A stretch of DNA of 64,000 bases, from assembly GCA_000151295.1 (NCBI GenBank), contig GG745355.1, positions 154,767 to 218,766 on the forward strand, in the 5' to 3' direction. The translations under genes were made by a program, and so were the position numbers. Positions within the stretch are counted from its first letter, which is position 1, and each line of letters begins with the position of its first letter. This DNA comes from Allomyces macrogynus ATCC 38327. Taxonomy: Eukaryota > Blastocladiomycota > Blastocladiomycetes > Blastocladiales > Blastocladiaceae. Under the pieces are notes generated by a model, which ran no database searches, was not told the origin of the DNA, and saw only the letters and a program-made list of their open reading frames with translations. Of the stretch, positions 52,282-61,291 are shown piece after piece.

Positions 52282-54558
52282 ATGAGCGTGACGCTCCTCG
52301 ACTTGCCAGTCGAGATTCTGGAGCAGATTGTCAACCATGTCGCTTACGCGAATCGTTTTCATTCGCCTCCATACGAGACCCTCACCACCATCCCTCCTGT
52401 TGCGCATGATTTGGTAGCTCTTCGTCGCTCATGCAAACTCTTCGATTCTGTTGCGAGGCCGCTCTTGACTTGGCAGGTTCACCTTCATGGGGAAGCGATG
52501 CTTGACGTTAACAACGGCGCTGTTGATCCGTCGTCCAATGTGCGGACTTTGGATGTCATGCTGGCGCCATACTGTTTCTACCAAAGCCGTGTCGTGTACA
52601 ACCCACACTTGCTTGCGGTTCAATTGCAACAATTTGCGGGGAATATGACCTCTGGCGAAGAAACATGGCAGCAAGTGCGCGGCGCTCGTTTTGATTGCGC
52701 GGAGGTTAGCCAGCGTCTCTTATCTACAGTTTTGTTGGAAGTGCGGCCGAATCACGAGAATGAAGATAGTCCTGCCGGTTTTGCAATTCCTGTGAGCCAA
52801 GTTGCATCGGCAACTCTTAACTTTGACGGCCTTTTCCATGAATTCAACAGAGTTGGTGTTGAAGTTGGGCATGAACCGACATCCATTTTGGTTCCGGCTC
52901 TGATGCACCAGCTTGTCGCACGTCTACCATTTCTTTGCGAAGTCCGTATCGACACTGAACTTGACGCCACAGTCCTTGGCCAGGCTGTCACTGTTCTGGC
53001 ACCAATCTTGAAGTCGCTCGAGGTCCAAGTCAACCAACGGTGGAATGAAGTGTTTGATCCATCTATGCATCTTCTTCGGCTTCACTGTTTGAAGGTAACA
53101 GTAAAGGCCATGGGTCGGAATGTGGACCCGCAGATTGAACAAGCTGGCCTGGCCGCCCGCATCAAGGCGCAAGCAATTCGCGTGCTCCCATGGGCCCCCA
53201 AGCTTCGAGCTCTTTCGATTCGAGCCCCATTTGCGCACCCTGATTTTGTGGCAACGTTAACCCAACAGCAGGCGCTTCGCGACCTGAGCTTAGAACTGGA
53301 ACAGTATCCTGACTGGGAGTCTGACCAGCCGTTTGTGTTCCCATCACTGGGCGCTCTAGAAGCGTCGGACAGCGTAGTGAAGATGTTGCTTCAAGGTGCA
53401 GATGGTTTGCGCGTTTGGCCAACGCTGCGCTCGCTGACAGCTTGGAAGGGAGATGTCCAAGACGATTTTCTCACTCTGTTGGGTTATGCAGCGTCGAATG
53501 TGACCAAAATGAACCTGACCGTCACGGCATTTGAGGGATCAGCCCGAGCCCATTTTCCTTTTCTGCGTGATTTGCGAGTATCCGGAGACTGGCGTGCGAC
53601 ACGGGCTCTTCTCCAAGCAGTGACCATGCCACAACTGGAACTGGCCCAGCTGGAACTAACATTTTCACTCGTGCGCGAATCGGCCCGTTGCCTCGACTTT
53701 TCAGACGTTCCATGGCCAACGACCCTCACAACACTTGTGATTGAAGCATCGATGGAGTCCCATCCTGGACAGGGGTTTGATCCAGACGTCTCGCACCTAG
53801 TCATGTTGAGTGCTGCAGCCCTGGACGGGTTACCGAACTTGACGCGGATCAATTTTCCACGCCAGGTCGAGTGGGTCGAGGGGCGTGGACCCATGCTCCG
53901 CTCCGTTCAGCGGATTGATGGCATGAACCTGACGACGGCAACAGCACTTCCACGCATGGCTCTATCCAAACTCGTCTGTTTCAGAGCTGTGCGCAGCGGC
54001 TACAGGCGGGCTTGGCTCCCATATCATGCACGGCCAGCCTATTTCCCGCCCCTGGCTTTGGTCCACTTGCGGCGCTTTGAAGCGGGTTGGGTTGAATTGT
54101 TGCAGCTCGCCCAGTTGACTCGAGCGCCTGTCCTCAAGTCGCTGGACGTGAACTTTGCCGTTGGCTATGTGGATTTACTTGATCTCGTCTACCACGACGC
54201 TCGTCGGCCAGTTTGGGAGCAAATACTTCTCATTAATTTTGATTACCGCCCCGCGCGCATCGTGGTGAGAGTCGTTCATGTCGAGAAACACAATGACGTG
54301 AGTGTGTTGATCAGCTCGGTGGTGCAGAGGATCGTCTCTTCACCCCACCATTACTTTTCTCGTGAAGAGGAGACGCTTTTAGCACTCATGATTCCTGTGG
54401 ACGTGTTTGTTGCTGAGGAAGTGGGCGAGAATTTTGTGGTTCGAATGCGCGCAGTGTTCGAGCAAGTGCCTGAAATCAAGGCATTTGTACGGGTTGGGTA
54501 TGAGCCTGTGGAAAGCGCTGTGGAGGCTGAGTGTTGTGGATCGTGTATTTTGTGTTGA
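52282..54558 (+). CDS. F-box / LRR-like protein
   Basis: Single exon, 758 aa, started at the ATG that places the F-box at the very N-terminus (MSVTLLDLPVEILEQIVNHV), as in many F-box proteins; the frame is open 40 codons further upstream. The second block, LVALRRSCKLFDSVARPLLTWQVHLH, is shared by the paralogues. The body consists of irregular leucine-rich repeats (LCEVRIDTELDATVLGQAVT; APKLRALSIRAPFAHPDFV; FLRDLRVSGDWRATRALL). C-terminal family block: LLDLVYHDARRPVWEQILL, then RIVVRVVHVEKHNDV. Lower GC than the paralogue at 30.2 kb. It ends with CCGSCILC, a Cys-rich tail that might be lipidated (CaaX-like only loosely, so speculative). Confidence 0.78.
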   Translation: MSVTLLDLPVEILEQIVNHVAYANRFHSPPYETLTTIPPVAHDLVALRRSCKLFDSVARPLLTWQVHLHGEAMLDVNNGAVDPSSNVRTLDVMLAPYCFYQSRVVYNPHLLAVQLQQFAGNMTSGEETWQQVRGARFDCAEVSQRLLSTVLLEVRPNHENEDSPAGFAIPVSQVASATLNFDGLFHEFNRVGVEVGHEPTSILVPALMHQLVARLPFLCEVRIDTELDATVLGQAVTVLAPILKSLEVQVNQRWNEVFDPSMHLLRLHCLKVTVKAMGRNVDPQIEQAGLAARIKAQAIRVLPWAPKLRALSIRAPFAHPDFVATLTQQQALRDLSLELEQYPDWESDQPFVFPSLGALEASDSVVKMLLQGADGLRVWPTLRSLTAWKGDVQDDFLTLLGYAASNVTKMNLTVTAFEGSARAHFPFLRDLRVSGDWRATRALLQAVTMPQLELAQLELTFSLVRESARCLDFSDVPWPTTLTTLVIEASMESHPGQGFDPDVSHLVMLSAAALDGLPNLTRINFPRQVEWVEGRGPMLRSVQRIDGMNLTTATALPRMALSKLVCFRAVRSGYRRAWLPYHARPAYFPPLALVHLRRFEAGWVELLQLAQLTRAPVLKSLDVNFAVGYVDLLDLVYHDARRPVWEQILLINFDYRPARIVVRVVHVEKHNDVSVLISSVVQRIVSSPHHYFSREEETLLALMIPVDVFVAEEVGENFVVRMRAVFEQVPEIKAFVRVGYEPVESAVEAECCGSCILC

Positions 54559-54714
54559 GCAGTTGTGTCTGCGACATTTGCGAAGTCCTGGCAACGGTGT
54601 TGTGCGTTACATGCATTGGTTCAACGTTCAAAAGCTTTAACGCCGAATCGTGAATGAGAATTGACCTTAAAATGGCTCCGAATGATTTACATTGCTGCTC
54701 ACGTCTTTGGCCCT

Positions 54715-56707
54715 TCAGACCTTCAACTTTTCGGTCATCTGAGACACTGGGTCCGTCATCACCTCCACATTCGAATGCACGTCAACAATGGCGCGCAATG
54801 AAATCCGGATCGGGTGCGGGAGCAAAGCCGCCGAAATGATCTCTGCAGAAATGGCACGCAGCGCAGGGAGGTGCGGCCATGTCAGCCATGAACGAGAACC
54901 AGCGCCGCCATCATGCAACGTGATTGTAGCAAGTTTCGACAGCGCCGTTGATAACAGCATCATCAGCGCTCCAAGTCCTGTCTTCAGGTTCTTGACCGAC
55001 GCAAGCCGCAGTACGAGACTCTGGCTCCACCACTTCACGCAGTTTGACAGCTTGAGATATACAAGGCGCTGGAGAGCATCGATCGAAGCACCTTGCACTA
55101 TAGTGTCACATGTAGCAGGGCACCCCTTATTGGCCACCATGAGCGAAGTCAAGCTTGGCCGCGTTGGAATAGTACCAAATGGCGCATCGTTCTGATCCCA
55201 GAAATCAAGCTGTGCCGTGTCAAGCTGCGGTGTCTGGATACGGTGCAGCCAGAGGGGGAGGGCCGAGGTGATGAAACAGAATTGCAGGTTTTCCAAGGCC
55301 CAGAAAATGATGGGCCATGGATTAGCCTGGTTTGATGAGGGGAGCACCGAGACACCAGAGAGATCAGTGCTGCCAAGCACGTTGCTGCCTCGGCCAAGTG
55401 CACAAATTCCGCTTCGCTGAGAACGATGTCGGTCAAGTGAAGCCGACGAACCCGCGCGGGGTGCAGAAATGCCAGGGACAGGTGTGCCGACGGGCTCCCA
55501 TTCTCGCGCGGACCCAAGATGTGAAGTGACTGCAGCGCGGGAAACACTGGCCGAGCGCTCGGAACATGCGGTCCGGGACTACTTGTTGGGGCATGGACGA
55601 GAAGATCCAGGACGGCAAGTGGCATGGACAAAGAGTGAAGAACGTGCAGCTCGACAGGCACAGCCGGCTCTGCCCATGCGCACCTCGGAGACAGCCCAGA
55701 GCAACTTAACACCAGCTCGAGAAGTACAGGAGAGAGACAATGGAGCGCAGTAACAAAATCTGGGTGGACATGGGTCGCACGAATCGTCAGAGAACGCAGT
55801 CCTGGTGTCATGGGGAGAAATCGAGTTTCGCCAGTATGGGTCATCATTTGGTCGCTGGAGGCGAGAAGATCCACAAGATCCACGTTGAGCGTGCGCAGCC
55901 GAGGAAATACAGTCTGCCAAGTCTAGAACACAGCGTTCCACCCGTCAGCTGCCGCAATTGTAGTGACTCGAGTGTTGGAGCCAACGCTGCAATCCCTGAA
56001 TGCAGCATGAGAATGTTGAAGGACACGTCCAGGGTCAAATGCCGCAAATGTGATAGATCAGACTTGGCCATGCGCCAGAGCACCAGTATAGTCACGAAGG
56101 TGTAGCTTTCAAACTCGGCCATGCTTGCGAAATCTCGCATAAAAGCGCGAACAGCAACCGAGCCAACTTGGTGAGCTGGCACGAGCAGCCCAGGATCCTG
56201 AACGGTGCGGATTGGCCAAATTTCCGGCGGTAGCGGATTGTTCAGGACCGCGTCTGGTGTTAAGTCGTCCGGTGCTGATGATTTCGCAGTACCAAAGTCC
56301 CGGGAAACATGAAGCTCCATATGCCAATACAGCTCCGAATCGACTGCATCCATCAGGGAACTGCACGTGCGGCGCATTGCAAGCAAGTCCTTGACGTGCA
56401 GAGATCCTGACGAAAGAGCGTCGCGCCAAGCAAGAGCACGAGAATGAGGCCGGCCCTTAAGGGCGCGCGCAATCTGGCACAACAGATCGTGCGGGAGATC
56501 GAGGAATTTCAACTTGGCGGTACGAGGGCAAGCATCGCTGAAATGGCCATCGTTGAGCGGAGCTGAGCGATCCAGGCCAGATGTCTGGAGCCACGACAAG
56601 CTTGTTGACGACTGGGACATGGACGCGAGAGTTGCTGCAAGTTGAATGCAGGAAGTGGTGATTGGTGGCGACGGAAGTCCAAGGGCAGTGCCAAGCCAAA
56701 ATGACAT
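54715..56707 (-). pseudogene. F-box / LRR-like gene with two frameshifts
   Basis: Three consecutive frames build one F-box/LRR-like protein. Frame 1 from ATG 56,707: FLDLPHDLLCQIARALKG (F-box), DLLAMRRTCSSLMDAVDSEL, LAPTLESLQLRQLTGG. A frame change at about 55,915-55,930 leads to WQTVFPRLRTLNVDLVDLL, TPGLRSLTIRATHVHPDFV, aligning with LRALSIRAPFAHPDFV of the 52.3-kb paralogue. A second change at 55,345-55,385 leads to PIIFWALENLQFCFITSAL and the C-terminus at 54,715. No splice signals account for either. The first ~70 residues before the F-box are extra. It is convergent with the intact paralogue at 52,282-54,558, 156 bp away. Sequencing error cannot be excluded. Confidence 0.68.
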
Positions 56708-56892
56708 CGTTACGATACAACACGATCACATTGTGGGCAACTTTGAGCAGCAACAGCCATGCCACAAGACTCTTTCAACGTCAGCGATCACAACCTCCCG
56801 CAACCCGTTCAGCTCGCCCATCTGCAGCAAACGGCCCACAACACATTCTGTAAGCATTTACAATTGGATATTCTCGGCTCGTCTCGCGGCTA

Positions 56893-57036
56893 ATGACGGC
56901 CGTAACCGCGATGTCCATCGATTTGCTCGCATTACGCTGCACCTGCAAGACCCTATGTGCTGCTTTTGACCCAGAACTGCGTTGGCACATCGACCTAACA
57001 ATTGATTTGTTGCGACCAGCCAGAGCGGTTTATTGA
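56893..57036 (+). pseudogene. F-box family fragment (second block only)
   Basis: 47-codon frame containing SIDLLALRCTCKTLCAAFDP then ELRWHIDLTI, which matches the block after the F-box in the paralogues (DLLAMRRTCSSLMDAVDSELYWHMELHV). The F-box itself and the LRR body are not found in any frame nearby. Divergently placed with the 54.7-56.7 kb pseudogene, so it may be the remains of an inverted duplicate. Confidence 0.55.
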
Positions 57037-57872
57037 CATCGGTTTCGTACCAGCGGCTTGGGGATGCTGCGGTTTGCAATCCACCAATGTCAATATTACT
57101 CGTCGTCGAACATGATGTGCAGGACGTGAGCCTCATCGGAGGGCGCCCGCGCGCTAGTTCCGCAACTTTGCCTTTCCATGCTTCTACATGCTCCACCCAA
57201 CGGACACCATCTGAAGGGGGCTGTTGGTCCTGCTCGACAAGTGTCCAGATGACGTTGCACGATTGGCGAAATCATCATGGGGACTTTGTGGCCATTGACG
57301 AAGCCGCAGTGCTTGACGGTCTCCCCTTCCTTTTCATGCAGGTCACGGACCGCCTGCTGCACCTCCAGCATGTGCGCTTTTGTGCCCAAGATTGTCGAGT
57401 GGGTCCTGAAGTGCAGAGTTGACCAAGTCACGAATCACATGCTTCCAACTCCACGTCATTGCCACGTGTGCCGATCCGATGCTGAGCAACTCGCCCACCA
57501 GGCCTGATCATTTGCGGAGGTAAAGATCCTCTTCGCCCCAACAAGCCTTTGGAGATGATCATGGATCGCTGGACTGCGATGTGTCACGACTAGGGGCGCG
57601 AATAACAATCCAAATGTATCGGGTGCGTTCTCTCCCCCAAACACTTCTTCCACTGCACCCGGTCTTGTCGTTCGTGCGGGAATCAAACCAGCAAAACCAA
57701 ATCACGCACACACGGGCCAGACCTCTCGCGCCCGGCCGACAAACAACCACAGCGGCACACTTTGACCAACGAAACAGACTCGGCACGACCCTCCCCCACC
57801 GCGCCGACCCCTCTGTACAAACCTGGCGTCGCTCATCTTCCCACGCCATCTACCTCGATACTGCCCCAGCAT
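57037..57872. other. intergenic region, 0.8 kb
   Basis: Remnant-like DNA in its first half (moderate GC, open frame of 129 codons on + without motifs), GC-rich 3' flank of the next minus-strand gene in its second half. Confidence 0.4.
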
Positions 57873-58916
57873 CTACGCCGCCGGCCGCCCATACCGCGCC
57901 TCCGACAACAAGCTAAAATCGGACCCGAGCGACAAGTCTGAGATAAACGACGACGCCAGATCCGAATCGTCCGACAATGCCGAAAGCACGTCGTCACGGT
58001 CATCCTCCATATCTTGCTGCAATTGCGCCATCGCATCCACTTCGTTCCCGCCGGACTCAGACGAGTCCGATGAGTGCGACGGAAACACGGCTGGCGCAGT
58101 CGCCGTGGGCGAGGTGGACAGCGCGGACCCGTTGGCCGAGTCGGTCGAGGACGTGTGTGAGACGCGCCGCGCGCGGCGCGGAACGGATTCGTATGGCCGC
58201 GGGGACGTAAGGGAAGTGCCGGTCGTGTCGGTCGGGGACGGGGAGAGTGGCGAGGCGGTCGTGGTCGCGAGCGAGACGGGCGCGTGGCCCCAGGCAATGT
58301 CTTCGTCGTTGACCGCCGGGTCGACGTCGGCGTGGTCAATAATGTCGGTTGCCGCGGCCGCGGGGCCCGTGGAGGGCGGCCGATGCATGGCCGTGACCGA
58401 CAACTGCGTGCGGCGCAACTCGAGCCGCTCCTTACGCACGAGTAAGCGGCGCAGCTTGGCGTCGGTCTTGGCGAGCTCCGAGTCGAGCGAGTCGGCGTCG
58501 AGCTGCGACAGGTGCACGGGCGCGGCCGGGGTGGCCGAGACGGGACTCGGCGTCCGCGCGCGATTCACCGCAGCCGCAACCGCGACGTCGTCGGGTTCCG
58601 CGATGTCGCTTGGCGCGGGGGACGGTAACCTGCGCGCATCGTCGTCATCCACTTGCTGCTGTTGCTTGTCGTCCAGTTCTTGTTGCTGCTGCCGTTGGCG
58701 CTCCTTGTGTTCGCGACGCATCGCACGCACGCCCGCACGCCCGCCCCGGCGGCGGCGCGCCATCGGCGGTTGCGGCCGCAAGGGCTTTTCGAGGGCAATG
58801 ATCGAGTAGAGCGCGGCGGCGCCCGCGGCGACGGCGAGACCCACGGCGGCCATCGTTGAGACGTGGCCGGCGCTGCCGGTCGCGGCCGCAGCGGTTGACA
58901 TGGCGGCGTCGGACAT
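57873..58916 (-). CDS. single-pass membrane protein with charged coiled coil (unrecognised)
   Basis: Single exon, 347 aa. A helix at residues ~21-42 (TMAAVGLAVAAGAAALYSII) follows a short Ala/Ser/Thr-rich N-terminus and precedes a very basic stretch (MARRRRGGRAGVRAMRRE), so N-out/C-in anchoring is expected. Then a Gln/Asp run (RQRQQQQELDDKQQQQ), a coiled-coil segment LDSELAKTDAKLRRLLVRKERLELRR (residues ~148-175, shown in part), and a long disordered Ser/Thr/Asp-rich tail with acidic SDDSDLASSFISDLSLGSDF at the end. No family recognised. The coding density, clear start and absence of stops support it as real. Confidence 0.65.
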   Translation of the reverse strand: MSDAAMSTAAAATGSAGHVSTMAAVGLAVAAGAAALYSIIALEKPLRPQPPMARRRRGGRAGVRAMRREHKERQRQQQQELDDKQQQQVDDDDARRLPSPAPSDIAEPDDVAVAAAVNRARTPSPVSATPAAPVHLSQLDADSLDSELAKTDAKLRRLLVRKERLELRRTQLSVTAMHRPPSTGPAAAATDIIDHADVDPAVNDEDIAWGHAPVSLATTTASPLSPSPTDTTGTSLTSPRPYESVPRRARRVSHTSSTDSANGSALSTSPTATAPAVFPSHSSDSSESGGNEVDAMAQLQQDMEDDRDDVLSALSDDSDLASSFISDLSLGSDFSLLSEARYGRPAA

Positions 58917-59399
58917 GATGGTGGTGGTGCAGGAGAAGGCTCCAGGAGAGGGCCGAGAGCGTCGACAAAAATGCGGCCGGTTGTTGCTGCGAGCAAGGAC
59001 TTGTCGAGGACGAGGGCGAGGCCGAGACGGTGGAGTGTTGTTCTGGGTGAGCCCACGTCAGCCGCGCACATATTGCTTTGGCCATCAAACGCGACCCAAA
59101 CGCGTTGAGAGCTGACGAAAGACACACGTGCGCAACAACCATCATCGTCATGTCTTTTGTTTGTGCTCATTCTGCTCACAGTACCGGGGTCCCAGACCTG
59201 CCCTGGCCGTCCGTCATGACCGTGACAATCCTGAAGCAGTTTAGAGCACCGTTGTCTCCCGTCGCGATCCGCGGTTTCATGCATCGCCCACCTCCTTGCC
59301 CACATGAAGGTCAGCACGAGCCGCACCCGGACCGCAATCTAGCTCACGCACTGGCGCCATGGCAAATGCATCAATCGCCTTGAAAATATCGAGAGCCTG
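58917..59399. other. intergenic region
   Basis: Promoter side of the membrane-protein gene and 3' flank of the F-box pseudogene. No feature recognised. Confidence 0.45.
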
Positions 59400-61136
59400 C
59401 TATTCATCTGGCGCATAGACAATCCGGATGATGAGCCGGTTCGTGAAGCCCCCCCCCCCCCATTCGGCCGAAACCAGATCCAGAAACTCGGACCACGGTA
59501 AGCGCCGCTGGTCGTCCTCGAGTTCCAACGAATCAATAGTGGACCAGGGGCCATCATCAGCCGTCAGAATTTCAGTCGCTTGCAAATGCACCAGAGTCGG
59601 AAGGCGCAGCAACTGCGCGAGCGCTCGTGGGTGCAGGAGAATGGCAACGATGTGCATCAGTACACGGCCTGGGGCACACAAGAGCGGCTCTTCATTGTCA
59701 TCGAGTTGCCCGGTACAATTTCCAGGTCGATGAGTTTGGACAGGGCATGCGGAGCGGTCGCAAACGCGTTCAACATAGCCACGGGCGCCATCAAACACTC
59801 TAAAGTTGGAATCGCATCGCCCTCGTATCCACTCCACCGGCGTCATCAATGGCAACAATGAGAGGTGCGGCGCCGACTGCAGCGTGAACGATCCCAAAAA
59901 CAACACCGCCTCCTCGTCCTGTCCATTGACTGTGAGCGCTGCGATCGCTGGAGGCAGAGAGAAGCCCCACATGTCGACAGAGCCAGCTATTTCGAGGTGC
60001 ATTTCCTGCAAATTCGGCATCTCAATTGCCGCTGGCAGAGTAGGCTCGCTCGCCCTATTGACTCGAAGCCACTTGACCAACGAGAACGCGCTCGACGTCA
60101 AATCCAAGGACTCCTCGTCATGAATATCAATCTCCATTGTGATGAGGTTGGGCGCGGCAACGGTCAAGCTGTGCAACAGCATGGAGCCGAGGAACGCATC
60201 AGTAAACCCCAATTGACAAAGCGATGGCAAAGGCGGTAATGGCAATCCGAGTATGCCATCACGATCGTGACCATCCAAGCGCAGCGACTCGAGAGGCGGC
60301 AGTGCGTTGCTTGTGCCAGCACCGGATATCAGGAGGGCCAGAACTGTAGGTACAGCGTCAACGTGCCACAGAGAAGTCCAAATTCTTGGAGTGCCTACAG
60401 GCATGGTGACAATTGCGTCAGTTGAGACAACGGCTTCAATGTTCAACCAGCGCAGCGCCCCGTGGTACTTGATAAGATATTCCCAATTAAAGTGCGGGTG
60501 AACGCGTCGTGAATTGACGTGAAGCCGCTCAAGCGCAGGCGCATCAAGTGGAAGAGCTTCGATTGGTCGGGAGTTTGCAGGGGACAAGTTTCCAGCATCA
60601 ATAATTTGACAAGCAAGGCTGAGATCCCGCAAGTGAGGCATGACGAGGTTGTTAGGGATTGCCAACAGGACGTGCACGGAGACTGGCTGCTACATGCACC
60701 ATTGATGCATGAACGAAGTGATGCCTGGAGACAGCTCTAGAACTCTGCTCTCCAAGAACGCAAGCGCTTCACAAGCTACACGGACTTCACGAATAGCACT
60801 TCGGTCGGTAGATCTTGGACGAGCGCTGCTTGCGCGATCGTGATCGGGACACATCTGCGCGGATTTCTCACCGTCCATTTTCATGGGAGCGATGAATCCC
60901 TGATAGGGCCAATCAAAAAGAGCTGATGACACAAATTTGCGCCAAGTCGCTTGTTGGTGGCTTTTCTTTGGTGGAGGTTCTTGCCAGCGCGCGCACTGTG
61001 TTAGGAGGGAGAGGCGCGTTACTTGAAGAGGACACAAGGCAACGAAATGATGCTTCGCATCACCTCTTGTTTGGGCTGTGGAAGCTAAGGAGCGAACAGC
61101 GCGCTTTGGCAGCACCATGACAACAACGAATAACAC
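59400..61136 (-). pseudogene. F-box / LRR-like gene, N-terminus lost, in-frame stop
   Basis: The 425-codon frame 59,400-60,677 holds the LRR body and C-terminus of the family: LVMPHLRDLSLACQIIDA, LPPLESLRLDGHDRDGILGL, PNLQEMHLEIAGSVDMWGF and the C-terminal block LELEDDQRRLPWSEFLDLV, RLIIRIVYAPDE. Directly upstream, in the same frame and separated by a TAG (FMHQWCM, stop, QPVSVHVLLA), lies a 148-codon frame up to 61,136 that has no F-box. About 200 N-terminal residues expected from the paralogues are therefore missing or unrecognisable. A run of 12 C (plus strand, ~59,449-59,460) encodes the Gly run near the C-terminus. A 5'-truncated expressed gene starting near 60,650 is the alternative. Confidence 0.6.
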
Positions 61137-61291
61137 TAGAGAGGGTTCGATCCTGGTCGCAACAAGTAGAAAAGATGTGAATCAATGACAAGAATGCATC
61201 GAAATAAATTCTTGGTCATCTCACCGCTGTCCAGCTCCCACGATAAATGGCCGCCTTTCACAAGGAAGACGCAGCCAGTGAATGCGCCACC

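Noticed and set aside
61144..61170. GGTTCGATCCTGG resembling a tRNA T-loop
   Set aside because: The flanking bases do not form the T-stem and no other tRNA arms are present.
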